A stretch of 64,000 bases of DNA, from assembly GCF_029543085.1 (NCBI RefSeq), contig NZ_CP119967.1, positions 5,495,001 through 5,559,000 of the forward strand, given 5' to 3'. The DNA is from Pseudomonas sp. A34-9. Its GTDB lineage: Bacteria > Pseudomonadota > Gammaproteobacteria > Pseudomonadales > Pseudomonadaceae. Shown here piece after piece: positions 17,348-27,674 of this stretch; position 1 is the first letter of the stretch, and every line of letters starts with the position of its first letter. The notes under the pieces were generated by a model. It was not told the DNA's origin, did not search any database, and saw only the letters and a list, made by a program, of their open reading frames with translations. Made by a program: the position numbers and the translations under genes.

Positions 17348-18519
17348 CAGCCTTGCCAGCTCTTCAAGCCACGCGCGATTCGTTCCACCGCTTCTTGTAA
17401 GCGAGGGAGGTTTTGCGTGTAGGCAAAACGCACATGATGGCTGGCCTGATAACGTCCGAAATCCAGACCCGGGGTGAAGGCAACGTGTTCGGTTTCGAGA
17501 AAATGCCGGCAGAACGCGAAGGCATCGCCGCCGAACTGGCTGATATCCGCGTAAAGATAGAACGCGCCTTCAGGCTCTACGGCGATGTTGAAACCCAACT
17601 CACGCAACGCCGGCAGGAGGAAGTCGCGGCGACGGCCGAATTCGGCGCGGCGCTCTTCCAGAATAGCGATGGTGTCCGGCTCGAAACAGGCCAGCGCCGC
17701 GTACTGGGCCATGCTCGGCGCACTGATGTAAAGATTCTGCGCCAGTTTCTCCAGCTCACTGACGGCGGCATCCGGCGCCACCAGCCAGCCAAGTCGCCAG
17801 CCGGTCATACCGAAGTATTTGGAGAAACTGTTCAACACGAAGGCGCTGTCATCAACTTCCAATACGCTCGCCGCATCGGTGCCGTAAGTCAGGCCGTGGT
17901 AGATCTCGTCCACCACCAGATGACCATGGCGAGCCTTGATGGCTGTGGATAACCCGGCCAGTTCGTCACGGGTCAGGATGGTGCCGGTCGGATTGGCCGG
18001 CGAAGCGACCAATGCACCGACGCTGTCGTGATCCCAATGCCGTGCGACCAGATCCGGGGTCAGTTGATAACGCACCTCCGGCCCCACCGGCACCAGTTGC
18101 GCCGCGCCTTCGACCAGTCGCAGAAAGTGCCGGTTACACGGGTAGCCCGGATCCGCCAGCAGCCAGTGTTTACCTGGATCGACCAGCAACGCGCTGGCCA
18201 GCAACAGCGCGCCGGAACCGCCCGGCGTGATCAGAATCCGCCGCGGATCGATGTTCAGGCCATAGCGCGATTGATAAAACCCGGAAATGGCTTCGCGCAG
18301 CTCGGGAATGCCACGTGCGGCGGTGTAACGGGTCTTGCCCGCCGTCAGCGCAGCCTGGCCGGCACGGATGATCGGCTCGGCCGTGGTGAAGTCTGGCTCG
18401 CCGATTTCCAGGTGGATCACGTCATGACCTTCAGCCTGTAACTCATTGGCCCGCGCCAGCAGCGCCATCACATGGAACGGTTCGATCGCACGACTGCGCG
18501 CACTGTAAGGCTGAGCCAT
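17347..18519 (-). CDS. Pyridoxal-phosphate-dependent class I/II aminotransferase
   Basis: A 390-residue fold-type I aminotransferase. The family signature [14 protein letters not shown] lies near residue 36-50, [12 protein letters not shown] binds the cofactor phosphate, ASPANPTGT follows, and the PLP-binding lysine is in [16 protein letters not shown] (about residue 232). The substrate cannot be told from sequence; the group includes aspartate, alanine and methionine-pathway transaminases. It heads a two-gene unit with sfsA; the segment upstream to dksA contains its promoter. Confidence 0.92.
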   Translation of the reverse strand: MAQPYSARSRAIEPFHVMALLARANELQAEGHDVIHLEIGEPDFTTAEPIIRAGQAALTAGKTRYTAARGIPELREAISGFYQSRYGLNIDPRRILITPGGSGALLLASALLVDPGKHWLLADPGYPCNRHFLRLVEGAAQLVPVGPEVRYQLTPDLVARHWDHDSVGALVASPANPTGTILTRDELAGLSTAIKARHGHLVVDEIYHGLTYGTDAASVLEVDDSAFVLNSFSKYFGMTGWRLGWLVAPDAAVSELEKLAQNLYISAPSMAQYAALACFEPDTIAILEERRAEFGRRRDFLLPALRELGFNIAVEPEGAFYLYADISQFGGDAFAFCRHFLETEHVAFTPGLDFGRYQASHHVRFAYTQNLPRLQEAVERIARGLKSWQG

Positions 18520-18853
18520 TGGTTTTCCTTCGGCAGGGAAAAAGAGACGATTCTACCCATCTGCCGGAACGAGCGAGAACCCGCAGCGGTCACAGCCTCA
18601 AGAACGCTGGACTGTAACGATACGCACGTACGCTCCAGGATTGACTAAAATCAGTGATTGAACAGGTCTTCAACACCACCAGACACGGCTTGCCAAACAT
18701 TTGCAAGCGCCACCCGCCGGGGCCTCGACATCCGGGAGTAGCGCAGGCTGAATTGATCTGGTAAGTTCGCCCGCTTGCAGCCGCAGGGCCGGCAGGTGTC
18801 GGTGATGGAGCAATCCTGCGCAATGGATTACAAGAGTAGAGGCGGTCCATTTC
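18520..18853. other. Intergenic region between the aminotransferase gene and dksA
   Basis: About 330 bases separate these divergent genes. Promoters for both must lie here, but I see no convincing -35/-10 pair with good spacing, no terminator and no REP element. The length suggests a long 5' untranslated region for dksA. No small gene is supported. Confidence 0.5.
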
Positions 18854-19297
18854 ATGCCCACCCAAGCAAAGCAACAGCAGAATCAGACGATCAGCGGTTT
18901 CGAACCTTATGTTCCGGCCAAAGGTGAGGAGTACATGGGCGCCCCGATGCGCGCGCACTTCACCAAGGTCCTGAACAAGTGGAAACAGGAGTTGATGCAG
19001 GAAGTCGACCGCACCGTTGACCACATGAAGGACGAAGCTGCCAATTTCCCGGATCCGGCCGACCGTGCCAGCCAGGAAGAAGAATTCGCCCTCGAGCTGC
19101 GCGCCCGCGACCGCGAACGCAAGCTGATCAAGAAAATCGACAAGACACTGCAACTGATCGAAGACGAAGAGTACGGTTGGTGTGATTCGTGCGGCGTCGA
19201 GATCGGCGTAAAACGCCTTGAAGCACGCCCTACAGCCGACATGTGCGTCGACTGCAAGACACTGGCGGAAATCAAGGAAAAGCAGGTCGGCAAGTAA
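18854..19297 (+). CDS. dksA: RNA polymerase-binding transcription factor DksA
   Basis: A 147-residue cofactor that enters the RNA polymerase secondary channel and works with ppGpp in the stringent response. Visible are the coiled-coil tip acidic residues (FPDPADRASQEEE, about residues 57-69) and a four-cysteine zinc finger, CDSCG about 115-119 and CVDC about 136-139. It is therefore the zinc-containing form rather than the zinc-free DksA2. Followed by a terminator and a REP pair before gluQ. Confidence 0.97.
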   Translation: MPTQAKQQQNQTISGFEPYVPAKGEEYMGAPMRAHFTKVLNKWKQELMQEVDRTVDHMKDEAANFPDPADRASQEEEFALELRARDRERKLIKKIDKTLQLIEDEEYGWCDSCGVEIGVKRLEARPTADMCVDCKTLAEIKEKQVGK

Positions 19298-19317
19298 TCT
19301 CGACCTGAACGAAAAAC

Positions 19318-19341
19318 GGAGCGTGCGAACGCTCCGTTTTT
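19318..19341 (+). terminator. Terminator after dksA
   Basis: GGAGCG, a five-base loop (TGCGA) and ACGCTCC form a stem followed by TTTTTG, immediately after the dksA stop codon. Confidence 0.85.
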
Positions 19342-19368
19342 GTTTCTGCCTTTTGCCTTATATCCCCT

Positions 19369-19455
19369 GTGGGAGCGAGCTTGCTCGCGAAAGGGCCAGA
19401 TGCCTCAACATTCATGTAGCAGACACACCGCCTTCGCGAGCAAGCTCGCTCCCAC
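19369..19455. repeat. REPIN-like REP pair, GTGGGAGCGAGCTTGCTCGCG type
   Basis: Two inverted copies of GTGGGAGCGAGCTTGCTCGC sit 47 bases apart between dksA and gluQ. Each copy is itself palindromic (GAGC...GCTC). Confidence 0.9.
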
Positions 19456-19494
19456 AGGTGTTGTGTACACGCTCTGAAAAAGTACTGTTGCCCC

Positions 19495-20391
19495 ATGACT
19501 GCCAAAAAATCCCCCGCCTACATCGGCCGCTTCGCCCCAACCCCCAGTGGCCACTTGCACTTCGGCTCGCTGGTTGCCGCCCTCGCCTCCTACCTCGATG
19601 CCCGTTCGGTCGGCGGTCGCTGGCTGGTGCGCATGGAAGATCTCGATCCGCCCCGTGAAGAACCCGGTGCGCAAGCCGCGATCCTCAAGGCGCTGGAGAG
19701 CTATGGCTTCGAATGGGATGGCGACATGGTGCGCCAGAGCGATCGACATGACGCCTACGCCGATGTGCTCAACAGCCTGTTCAATCATGGTCTGGCCTAC
19801 GCTTGCACCTGCTCGCGCAAACAGCTCGAAGCGTACAACGGCATCTATCCGGGCCTGTGCCGCAATGCCGGCCATGATCAGCAAGATGCGGCGATCCGCC
19901 TGCGCGTGCCGGAACTGGAATACCACTTCGTCGACCGCGTACAGGGCGAATACCGCCAGCATCTGGGCCGCGACGTCGGCGATTTCGTGATCCGCCGCCG
20001 CGATGGCCTCTATGCCTATCAATTGGCCGTGGTCCTAGACGATGCCTGGCAAGGCATCACCGACATCGTCCGCGGTGCCGACCTGCTCGATTCGACCCCG
20101 CGCCAGCTTTACCTGCAAGAACTGTTGGGCCTGCGCCAACCGCGTTACCTGCACCTGCCGCTGATCACCCAGCCGGACGGCAACAAGCTCGGCAAGTCAT
20201 ACCGCTCGCCGCCGCTGGAGGTCGATCAAGCGACCCCGTTGTTGCTGCGAGCCCTGCGCGCACTGGGGCAAAACCCCGGCACCGAACTGGCCCACGCCTC
20301 ACCACAAGAACTGCTCAACTGGGGCAGCGCACACTGGGATGCCACGAAGATCCCGCGCACACTGACGCTGCCCGAAGCGCAACTGCTATGA
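19495..20391 (+). CDS. gluQ: Glutamyl-Q tRNA(Asp) synthetase
   Basis: A 298-residue paralogue of glutamyl-tRNA synthetase lacking the anticodon-binding domain; it attaches glutamate to the queuosine base of tRNA-Asp. Seen: HIGH-like GRFAPTPSGHLHFGS (about residues 8-22), a zinc site formed by CTCSRKQLEAY and later Cys/His residues (GLCRNAGH), and the KMSKS-like KLGKS. The dksA-gluQ order is conserved in gammaproteobacteria and in some species transcription is shared. Confidence 0.95.
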   Translation: MTAKKSPAYIGRFAPTPSGHLHFGSLVAALASYLDARSVGGRWLVRMEDLDPPREEPGAQAAILKALESYGFEWDGDMVRQSDRHDAYADVLNSLFNHGLAYACTCSRKQLEAYNGIYPGLCRNAGHDQQDAAIRLRVPELEYHFVDRVQGEYRQHLGRDVGDFVIRRRDGLYAYQLAVVLDDAWQGITDIVRGADLLDSTPRQLYLQELLGLRQPRYLHLPLITQPDGNKLGKSYRSPPLEVDQATPLLLRALRALGQNPGTELAHASPQELLNWGSAHWDATKIPRTLTLPEAQLL

Positions 20392-20468
20392 CGACACTTG
20401 CAGTCGTGCGCCCATCCGTTACCATCGCCGCACGTTTTCGGGCACGCGCATAAAAAAGAGAGGCCGGG

Positions 20469-20645
20469 ATGTACATCTATCGCTTGGTCCTGCTTTTAGT
20501 CGTGGGGATCTACCTGTTTTCCCCCGCCATCATGGATTGGTGGATCGACGCTACGGGCGCCTGGTATCGCCCCTATCTGCTCTGGCTGATCCTGATTGTC
20601 GTGACCTTCATCCTGCAGAGCCAAAAAGATGCCGATGAGCTTTAG
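20469..20645 (+). CDS. cbrX: Small inner-membrane protein CbrX, overlapping cbrA
   Basis: A 58-residue protein (MYIYRLVLLLVVGIYLF..., ending QSQKDADEL) with two hydrophobic segments (about residues 4-22 and 36-51). Its last codons overlap the start of cbrA, so translation of cbrA is probably coupled to it. A small gene named cbrX in this position has been described in Pseudomonas; that identification is from memory of the locus and its position. It begins about 78 bases after gluQ. Function of the peptide itself is unknown. Confidence 0.8.
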   Translation: MYIYRLVLLLVVGIYLFSPAIMDWWIDATGAWYRPYLLWLILIVVTFILQSQKDADEL

Positions 20646-23583
20646 CCTGACCCAGATGATCCTGATCAGCGCCGCATACCTGGCGGTGCTGTTCGGCGTT
20701 GCCTGGATCAGCGAACGGGGCATGATCCCGCGCGCGATCATTCGCCACCCGTTGACCTACACTTTGTCGTTGGGGGTTTATGCCAGTGCCTGGGCGTTTT
20801 ACGGCACGGTCGGCCTCGCCTATCAGTACGGCTACGGCTTTCTGTCCAGTTATCTCGGCGTGTCCGGCGCGTTTCTGCTGGCCCCGGTATTGCTCTATCC
20901 GATCCTGAAAATCACCCGCACCTATCAACTGTCGTCGCTGGCGGATCTGTTCGCGTTCCGCTTCCGCAGTACCTGGGCGGGCGCGCTGACCACGATCTTC
21001 ATGCTGATCGGCGTGCTACCGCTGCTGGCCTTGCAGATTCAGGCCGTCGCCGACTCCATCGGCATCCTCACCGGTGAACCGATCCAGAGCCGAGTGGCAT
21101 TGGCTTTCTGCGCGCTGATCATCCTGTTCACGATTTTCTTCGGTTCCCGACATATCGCCACCCGTGAAAAGCACGAAGGGCTGGTGTTCGCGATTGCCTT
21201 TGAATCGGTGATCAAACTGGTCGCCCTCGGCGGCGTTGGTCTGTATGCGCTGTACGGCGTGTTCGACGGCCCGCAGCAACTTGAGCTGTGGCTGCTGCAA
21301 AACCAGACCGCTCTCGCCGCGCTGCACACGCCATTGCAGGAAGGCCCTTGGCGCACGTTGCTGTTGGTGTTCTTCGCCTCGGCGATCGTTATGCCGCACA
21401 TGTATCACATGACTTTTACCGAGAACCTCAATCCGCGGTCTCTGGTGAGTGCGAGCTGGGGTTTGCCGCTGTTCCTGCTGCTGATGAGTCTGGCGGTACC
21501 GCTGATCCTGTGGGCCGGCCTCAAGCTCGGCGCAACGACCAATCCGGAATACTTCACCCTCGGCATCGGCATCGCCGCCAACAGCAAACCGCTGGCCTTG
21601 CTCGCCTATGTCGGCGGTTTATCGGCGGCCAGCGGGCTGATCATCGTCACCACGCTGGCGCTGTCGGGCATGGCGCTGAACCACTTGGTGCTGCCGCTTT
21701 ATCAGCCTCCGGCCGAAGGCAATATCTACCGCTGGCTGAAGTGGACACGCCGGGCGCTGATCGTCGCGATCATCATGGCCGGTTTCGGTTTCTACCTGAT
21801 GCTCGGTGCCGAACAGGATCTGGCCAACCTCGGCATCGTCGCGTTTGTCGCCACGTTGCAATTCCTGCCCGGCGTGTTGTCGGTGCTGTACTGGCCGACG
21901 GCCAACCGTCGCGGTTTCATCGCGGGTCTGCTGGCGGGGATTCTGGTCTGGGTGGTGACCATGCTGTTGCCGCTGGTCGGCAATCTGCAGGGTTTCTACA
22001 TCCCGCTGCTGAACATGATTTATGTGCTCGACGACACCAGTTGGCACATGGCCGCAATCGCCTCGCTCGCCGCCAACGTCTTGATGTTCACTTTGATTTC
22101 GCTGTTCACTAACGCCAGCCCCGAAGAGGCCAGCGCCGCCGAAGCCTGCGCTGTGGATAACGTTCGTCGCCCACAGCGCCGCGAACTGCACGCTGCCTCG
22201 CCGCAGGAATTCGCCACCCAACTGGCCAAACCGCTGGGCGCCAAGGCTGCACAAAAAGAAGTCGAGCAAGCGCTGCGTGACCTTTATCTGCCCTTCGACG
22301 AACGCCGCCCTTATGCCCTGCGTCGTTTGCGTGACCGGATCGAAGCCAACCTCTCCGGCCTGATGGGCCCGAGTGTGGCGCAAGATATGGTCGAAACCTT
22401 CCTGCCGTACAAGGCCGGTGGCGAAAACTACGTGACCGAAGACATCCATTTCATCGAAAGCCGCCTCGAGGATTACCACTCGCGTCTCACAGGTCTGGCC
22501 GCTGAACTCGATGCGCTGCGCCGTTATCACCGCCAGACCCTGCAAGAACTGCCGATGGGCGTCTGTTCGCTGGCCAAGGATCAAGAGATCCTGATGTGGA
22601 ACAAGGCCATGGAAGAACTCACCGGGATCGCCGCGCAGCGCGTGGTCGGCTCGCGCCTGAGCACCATTGGCGAGCCGTGGAAGGAATTGCTGCAGGGTTT
22701 CATCAATCTGCCCGACGAGCATTTGCACAAACAGCACCTGGCCCTCGACGGCCAGACCCGCTGGCTGAACCTGCACAAAGCCGCCATCGATGAACCGCTC
22801 GCACCGGGCAACAGTGGCCTGGTATTACTGGTCGAGGATTTGACCGAAACCCAGATGCTCGAAGACAAACTGGTGCACTCGGAACGCCTGGCCAGCATCG
22901 GTCGCCTCGCGGCCGGTGTAGCCCACGAAATCGGCAACCCGATCACCGGCATCGCCTGTCTGGCGCAGAACCTGCGCGAAGAACGCGAAGACGACGGCGA
23001 ACTGACGGAAATCAGCGGGCAGATTCTTGAACAGACCAAACGGGTGTCACGCATCGTCCAGTCACTGATGAGCTTTGCTCACGCCGGCAGCCATCAGCAC
23101 AGCGATGAACCCGTGTGTCTGGCCGAAGTCGCCCAGGACGCCATCGGCCTGCTGGCGCTGAACCGACGCAACTTCGAAGTGCAGTTCTACAACCTGTGCG
23201 ATCCCGATCACTGGGTCGAAGGTGACCCGCAGCGGCTCGCCCAGGTCCTGATCAATCTGCTCTCCAACGCCCGCGACGCCTCGCCGCCGCACAGTGCGGT
23301 TCGGGTCAAGAGCGAAGCCGGCGAACACACGGTCGATCTGATCGTGGAGGACGAAGGCAGCGGTATTCCGAAGAACATCATGGACCGATTGTTCGAACCC
23401 TTCTTCACCACCAAGGATCCTGGCGAAGGCACCGGTCTGGGCCTTGCACTGGTCTATTCCATCGTTGAAGAGCATTATGGACAAATCACCATCGACAGCC
23501 CGGCTGATGTACAAAGCCAACGCGGCACCCGTATCCGGGTGACCTTACCGCGTCATGTCGAAGCGACGTCCGCTGTGAACTGA
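20635..23583 (+). CDS. cbrA: Sensor histidine kinase CbrA with SLC5 transporter domain
   Basis: A 982-residue membrane sensor that with CbrB controls carbon-nitrogen balance and use of histidine, arginine, proline and other less-preferred carbon sources. Order: sodium/solute symporter (SLC5) domain with about 13 membrane spans (residues 1-500), a STAC-like linker, a PAS domain (about 620-730), HisKA with phosphorylatable histidine in [17 protein letters not shown], and HATPase_c ([18 protein letters not shown]). The start 20635 gives MSFSLTQMI; an ATG six bases earlier is equally possible. Overlaps cbrX and is followed 22 bases later by cbrB. Confidence 0.96.
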   Translation: MSFSLTQMILISAAYLAVLFGVAWISERGMIPRAIIRHPLTYTLSLGVYASAWAFYGTVGLAYQYGYGFLSSYLGVSGAFLLAPVLLYPILKITRTYQLSSLADLFAFRFRSTWAGALTTIFMLIGVLPLLALQIQAVADSIGILTGEPIQSRVALAFCALIILFTIFFGSRHIATREKHEGLVFAIAFESVIKLVALGGVGLYALYGVFDGPQQLELWLLQNQTALAALHTPLQEGPWRTLLLVFFASAIVMPHMYHMTFTENLNPRSLVSASWGLPLFLLLMSLAVPLILWAGLKLGATTNPEYFTLGIGIAANSKPLALLAYVGGLSAASGLIIVTTLALSGMALNHLVLPLYQPPAEGNIYRWLKWTRRALIVAIIMAGFGFYLMLGAEQDLANLGIVAFVATLQFLPGVLSVLYWPTANRRGFIAGLLAGILVWVVTMLLPLVGNLQGFYIPLLNMIYVLDDTSWHMAAIASLAANVLMFTLISLFTNASPEEASAAEACAVDNVRRPQRRELHAASPQEFATQLAKPLGAKAAQKEVEQALRDLYLPFDERRPYALRRLRDRIEANLSGLMGPSVAQDMVETFLPYKAGGENYVTEDIHFIESRLEDYHSRLTGLAAELDALRRYHRQTLQELPMGVCSLAKDQEILMWNKAMEELTGIAAQRVVGSRLSTIGEPWKELLQGFINLPDEHLHKQHLALDGQTRWLNLHKAAIDEPLAPGNSGLVLLVEDLTETQMLEDKLVHSERLASIGRLAAGVAHEIGNPITGIACLAQNLREEREDDGELTEISGQILEQTKRVSRIVQSLMSFAHAGSHQHSDEPVCLAEVAQDAIGLLALNRRNFEVQFYNLCDPDHWVEGDPQRLAQVLINLLSNARDASPPHSAVRVKSEAGEHTVDLIVEDEGSGIPKNIMDRLFEPFFTTKDPGEGTGLGLALVYSIVEEHYGQITIDSPADVQSQRGTRIRVTLPRHVEATSAVN

Positions 23584-23605
23584 GACCGTCGAGAGTATCG
23601 AATCA

Positions 23606-25039
23606 ATGCCGCACATTTTGATCGTCGAAGACGAAACAATTATCCGCTCCGCCTTGCGCCGCCTGCTGGAACGCAATCAGTACCAGGTCAGCGAAGCCGG
23701 TTCAGTGCAGGAAGCACAAGAACGCTTCACCATTCCTACGTTCGACCTGATCGTCAGCGATCTGCGCTTGCCGGGCGCGCCGGGCACCGAGCTGATCAAG
23801 CTCGGCCAGGGCACACCGGTGCTGATCATGACCAGCTACGCCAGCCTGCGTTCGGCGGTCGACTCGATGAAGATGGGCGCGGTGGACTACATCGCCAAGC
23901 CTTTCGACCACGATGAAATGCTTCAGGCTGTCGCGCGGATCCTGCGTGATCGCCAATCGGCACCGGCTGCCGGCGAAGCGGTTGCCAGCAAACCGGCCAA
24001 TGGCAGCGGCAAATCCGCCGTCGACAATAGCAACGGCGAAATCGGCATCATCGGCTCCTGCCCGCCGATGCAGGATCTGTACAGCAAGATCCGCAAAGTC
24101 GCGCCGACCGATTCCAACGTGTTGATCCAGGGCGAGTCCGGCACCGGTAAGGAACTGGTGGCCCGCGCCCTGCACAACCTGTCGAAACGCGCCAAGGCGC
24201 CGATGATCTCGGTGAACTGCGCAGCCATTCCGGAAAGCCTGATCGAATCCGAACTGTTCGGCCACGAAAAAGGTGCGTTTACCGGTGCCAGCGCCGGTCG
24301 CGCCGGTCTGGTTGAAGCGGCGGACGGCGGCACGCTGTTCCTCGACGAAATCGGTGAGCTGCCACTGGAAGCTCAGGCCCGCCTGTTGCGCGTATTGCAG
24401 GAAGGCGAGATTCGCCGGGTCGGCTCGGTGCAGTCGCAGAAAGTCGATGTGCGCTTGATCGCCGCGACCCACCGCGATCTCAAGAGCCTGGCAAAAATCG
24501 GCCAGTTCCGTGAAGACCTTTATTACCGTCTGCACGTGATCGCGTTGAAACTGCCGGCGCTGCGCGAGCGCGGCGCTGACGTCAACGAAATCGCCACTGC
24601 TTTTCTCGCTCGCCAGAGTGCGCGCATCAACCGTACCGACCTGAAATTTGCTGCGGATGCCGAACAGGCGATCCGTCATTATTCCTGGCCAGGTAACGTG
24701 CGTGAGCTGGAGAACGCGGTCGAGCGCGCAGTGATTCTGAGCGAAAGCCCGGAAATCTCCGCCGATCTGCTGGGCATCGACATCGAGTTGAGCGATCTGG
24801 AAGACGACGAGTTCATCGGTCTGCCGCCACAGGCGGGTAACGCCAGCAATAGCAGCCACGAGCCGACCGAAGACCTGTCACTGGAAGACTACTTCCAGCA
24901 CTTCGTTCTCGAGCATCAGGACCACATGACTGAAACCGAACTGGCGCGCAAACTGGGCGTCAGCCGTAAATGCCTGTGGGAACGCCGTCAGCGCTTGGGC
25001 ATTCCGCGGCGCAAGACCGGGGTCGCCAGCGAGAGCTGA
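23606..25039 (+). CDS. cbrB: NtrC-family response regulator CbrB
   Basis: A 477-residue sigma54 activator. The receiver domain (1-120) has the phosphoacceptor aspartate in [12 protein letters not shown] (about Asp52); the AAA+ domain (about 145-380) has [14 protein letters not shown] and the DE box [10 protein letters not shown]; a Fis-type helix-turn-helix ends the protein ([20 protein letters not shown]). It activates the sigma54 promoter of the small RNA crcZ, which starts about 200 bases after the gene; candidate binding sites are seen there. Confidence 0.97.
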   Translation: MPHILIVEDETIIRSALRRLLERNQYQVSEAGSVQEAQERFTIPTFDLIVSDLRLPGAPGTELIKLGQGTPVLIMTSYASLRSAVDSMKMGAVDYIAKPFDHDEMLQAVARILRDRQSAPAAGEAVASKPANGSGKSAVDNSNGEIGIIGSCPPMQDLYSKIRKVAPTDSNVLIQGESGTGKELVARALHNLSKRAKAPMISVNCAAIPESLIESELFGHEKGAFTGASAGRAGLVEAADGGTLFLDEIGELPLEAQARLLRVLQEGEIRRVGSVQSQKVDVRLIAATHRDLKSLAKIGQFREDLYYRLHVIALKLPALRERGADVNEIATAFLARQSARINRTDLKFAADAEQAIRHYSWPGNVRELENAVERAVILSESPEISADLLGIDIELSDLEDDEFIGLPPQAGNASNSSHEPTEDLSLEDYFQHFVLEHQDHMTETELARKLGVSRKCLWERRQRLGIPRRKTGVASES

Positions 25040-25040
25040 A

Positions 25041-25067
25041 CGTTACCTGTCGAGTGTGCGGGTAACG
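25041..25067. promoter_or_regulatory. Candidate CbrB-binding inverted repeat 1
   Basis: CGTTACC, 13 bases, GGTAACG: a perfect 7+7 inverted repeat 2 bases after the cbrB stop codon and about 145 bases upstream of the crcZ -24 element, a usual distance for an enhancer of a sigma54 promoter. Confidence 0.6.
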
Positions 25068-25085
25068 CTTGAACCGGTTAAAAAA

Positions 25086-25113
25086 CTGTTACCTCAGTTC
25101 TTTCACGTAACAG
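25086..25113. promoter_or_regulatory. Candidate CbrB-binding inverted repeat 2
   Basis: CTGTTAC, 14 bases, GTAACAG: a perfect inverted repeat about 100 bases upstream of the crcZ promoter, with the same GTTAC/GTAAC core as repeat 1. CbrB sites of this TGTTAC/GTAACA kind are known from Pseudomonas; assignment here is by pattern and position. Confidence 0.7.
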
Positions 25114-25115
25114 AA

Positions 25116-25151
25116 GCCGGGGTTATCGGTAACGAAACCCCGGCTTTTTTT
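25116..25151 (+). terminator. Terminator after cbrB
   Basis: GCCGGGGTT pairs with AACCCCGGC around an 11-base loop and is followed by seven T. It separates the cbrXAB message from crcZ. The loop contains another GGTAAC. Confidence 0.9.
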
Positions 25152-25210
25152 CGCCCCGAGAAAACGGTTATATCGACCTAACCCCTTGTTTTATTGGGTT
25201 TCGCAAAAGT

Positions 25211-25226
25211 TGGCACGCCCCCTGCT
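25211..25226 (+). promoter_or_regulatory. Sigma54 promoter of crcZ
   Basis: TGGCACGCCCCCTGCT has GG (25212-25213) and GC (25224-25225) with exactly ten bases between, the -24/-12 signature of sigma54 promoters (consensus TGGCACG-N4-TTGC). Transcription should start near 25237. Confidence 0.92.
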
Positions 25227-25236
25227 ATATGTTTGG

Positions 25237-25604
25237 TACAAGAACAATAACAAGCAATGCACAAGACAATAAAAATAAGACGAATCGACTCACGCACAAT
25301 AAAAACAAGACGGCGAGAGGCGCAGCTAACTGATTCTTTTGGAGAGGCGTTGTATTTGGGGCTTGCCCCACGACCAGGCCGAGAACAACAAAAACTGTCC
25401 TAAGACAGAGCCTGTACTGGTTGGATCGAGAGATCACTGCAATTCAGCGACCAAAGCAATCCGTTTGCTCTTGGCTCCCGATTGGGAGGGTCACGAAGGA
25501 AACACTTCGTGGCGAGGGCACTCAACAAAAACAAGAAGCCCGAATCAATAATAAAAAGAGCACGCAACTACTTCTTGGGGAGCTTCGGCTCCCCTTGTAG
25601 TTTC
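25237..25604 (+). ncRNA. crcZ: CrcZ, Hfq/Crc-sequestering small RNA
   Basis: The region between cbrB and pcnB encodes no protein and starts at a sigma54 promoter. It carries repeated A-rich CA motifs (AAnAAnAA): AAGAACAA 25240, AATAACAA 25246, AATAAAAATAAG 25268, AATAAAAACAAG near 25298, AACAACAA 25384, AACAAAAACAAGAAG 25524 and AATAATAA 25547. CrcZ binds the Hfq-Crc complex at such motifs and relieves catabolite repression. The end is set by the hairpin GGGGAGC-TTCG-GCTCCCC (25577-25594), whose stem is extended by ACTAC/GTAGT; the T tract is weak. Exact ends are estimates. Confidence 0.93.
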
Positions 25605-25772
25605 TCCTCCCGGCAAAATCCTCCCTTTTTATCGCGCGCGATGCCTGTAGCCTGCGGCTTGCAGCTCAAATCGGCCGTGTCCTACACCATCCCCCGACTA
25701 AATGCTAGAATCTGCGCCCATCATGCGGTCATTCTTTGGTATGGCCGAACATTCCTTCAAACAGTGCATCCC

Positions 25773-27173
25773 ATGCTGAAGAAGTTGTTCCAGTCATTCC
25801 GAACTCCCGTGCGTCGTACGCAACACATCCGCAGCACCCCTGAAGTGCTCAACAGCGGCCAACATTCGCTGCAGAAAACGCAATTCAGCCGCTATGCGGT
25901 GAATATCGTCGAACGCCTGCAAGGTGCCGGTTACCAGGCTTATCTGGTCGGCGGTTGCGTGCGTGACATGTTGCTGGGCATCACGCCCAAGGACTTCGAC
26001 GTCGCCACCAGCGCCACCCCTGAGCAAGTCCGTGCCGAATTCCGCAATGCGCGGATCATCGGTCGCCGCTTCAAACTGGTGCACATCCATTTCGGTCGCG
26101 AAATCATCGAAGTCGCAACCTTCCGCGCCAATCACCCGGTCAACGAAGACGACGAAGACAGCAACCAGTCTTCGCGTAACGAAAGCGGGCGGATTCTGCG
26201 CGACAACGTTTACGGCACTCTGGAGGAAGACGCGCAACGCCGCGACTTCACCATCAACGCCCTGTATTACGATCCGGTCAGCGAGCGCATCCTCGATTAC
26301 GCCAATGGCGTACACGACATCCGCAATCACCTGATCCGCCTGATCGGCGATCCGAAGCAGCGCTATCAGGAAGACCCGGTGCGCATGCTGCGTGCCGTGC
26401 GTTTTGCCGCCAAGCTCAACTTCGGCATCGAGAAGCACACCGTGCAGCCGATCCGTGAACTGGCGCCGATGCTGCGCGAGATCCCGTCGGCGCGTCTGTT
26501 TGAAGAAGTGCTCAAGCTGTTCCTCTCCGGACACGGCGCGATCACCTTCGAAATGCTGGTCGATCTGCAGTTGTTCGCCCCGTTGTTCCCGGCCAGTGCC
26601 GATGCGCTGGAACACAACCCGGAGTACACCCACACGCTGATCAGCGAAGCGCTGACCAACACCGACCTGCGCATCAAGCAGAACAAACCGGTGACCCCGG
26701 CGTTCCTGTTTGCCGCGCTGTTGTGGCCGGCTTTGCCGGCTCGCGTGCTGCGTCTGCAAGAACGTGGCATGCCGCCGATTCCGGCCATGCAGGAAGGCGC
26801 GCACGAACTGATCGCCGAACAGTGCCAGCGCATTGCGATTCCGAAGCGTTTTACCATGCCGATCCGCGAGATCTGGGACATGCAGGAGCGGCTGCCACGC
26901 CGCAGCGGCAAACGTGCCGATCTGTTGCTCGATAACCCGCGTTTCCGTGCCGGTTACGACTTCCTGCTGCTGCGTGAAAGCGCTGGCGAGGAAACGGATG
27001 GCCTGGGCGAATGGTGGACGGACTATCAGGACGCCAACGACAGCGAGCGTCGCGACATGATCCGCGACCTCAGCGGCAAGGGCGATGATGCCAGTGGCGC
27101 GCCGCGCAAACGTCGCCGCAGCAGCGGCTCCAAGCGCAAGCGCGCCGGGGCTCCGAGCGCATCGAGCGAGTAA
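25773..27173 (+). CDS. pcnB: Poly(A) polymerase I
   Basis: A 466-residue enzyme that adds poly(A) tails to RNA 3' ends and so promotes their decay. The nucleotidyltransferase domain has YLVGGCVRDMLLG and the metal-binding PKDFDVATSA (about residues 60-77), followed by the RNA-binding head domain (GDPKQRYQEDPVRMLRAVRF). The C-terminal 30 residues are strongly basic (GAPRKRRRSSGSKRKRAG). The ATG at 25773 is chosen because the upstream frame enters crcZ and is not protein-like. folK follows 3 bases later. Confidence 0.95.
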   Translation: MLKKLFQSFRTPVRRTQHIRSTPEVLNSGQHSLQKTQFSRYAVNIVERLQGAGYQAYLVGGCVRDMLLGITPKDFDVATSATPEQVRAEFRNARIIGRRFKLVHIHFGREIIEVATFRANHPVNEDDEDSNQSSRNESGRILRDNVYGTLEEDAQRRDFTINALYYDPVSERILDYANGVHDIRNHLIRLIGDPKQRYQEDPVRMLRAVRFAAKLNFGIEKHTVQPIRELAPMLREIPSARLFEEVLKLFLSGHGAITFEMLVDLQLFAPLFPASADALEHNPEYTHTLISEALTNTDLRIKQNKPVTPAFLFAALLWPALPARVLRLQERGMPPIPAMQEGAHELIAEQCQRIAIPKRFTMPIREIWDMQERLPRRSGKRADLLLDNPRFRAGYDFLLLRESAGEETDGLGEWWTDYQDANDSERRDMIRDLSGKGDDASGAPRKRRRSSGSKRKRAGAPSASSE

Positions 27174-27176
27174 CGC

Positions 27177-27662
27177 ATGGAACGCATCTACATCGGCCTG
27201 GGCAGCAACCTCGCTGACCCTGCCGAACAACTGCGCAGCGCCGTCGAGGCGCTGGGGCGATTGCCGCAGACGACCCTCGCCGGTGTTTCCGCCTTCTATC
27301 AAAGCGATTCGTTGTTGCCCGGCCAGCCGCGTTACACCAACGCGGTAGCCGCGCTCGACAGCACGCTTGCCCCGCTGCAATTGCTGGATGCGCTGCAGGC
27401 GATCGAAAATGATCAGGGCCGCGAACGCCTTGAGCGCTGGGGCCCGCGTACGCTGGATCTGGACATTCTGCTGTTCGGCGATCGACTGATCGACGAGCCA
27501 CGCCTGAAAGTCCCGCATTACCAGATTCAGGAACGCGCATTCGTGCTCTACCCCCTCGCCGAACTGGCCCCGCAAGATTTGCGTCTTGCCGATGGCCGCA
27601 CCTTGTCCGATCTGCTGGCAGCCTGCCCGTTCGTCGGCCTGGAACGCCTCCCCCACGCCTGA
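27177..27662 (+). CDS. folK: HPPK, 2-amino-4-hydroxy-6-hydroxymethyldihydropteridine diphosphokinase
   Basis: A 161-residue folate-pathway enzyme that transfers pyrophosphate from ATP to hydroxymethyl-dihydropterin. The family signature is clear: YIGLGSNLADPAEQL at the N-terminus and RWGPRTLDLDILLFGD (about residues 90-105) with the two magnesium-binding aspartates. It is 3 bases after pcnB and is followed by a REP pair and then panB. Confidence 0.96.
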   Translation: MERIYIGLGSNLADPAEQLRSAVEALGRLPQTTLAGVSAFYQSDSLLPGQPRYTNAVAALDSTLAPLQLLDALQAIENDQGRERLERWGPRTLDLDILLFGDRLIDEPRLKVPHYQIQERAFVLYPLAELAPQDLRLADGRTLSDLLAACPFVGLERLPHA

Positions 27663-27674
27663 CACAAATCCCCT

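Noticed and set aside
25794..27665. A 623-codon open frame antisense to pcnB and folK
   Set aside because: It is an effect of high GC content: the sense strand encodes two complete, motif-bearing enzymes, while the antisense frame has low-complexity composition and no recognisable domain.
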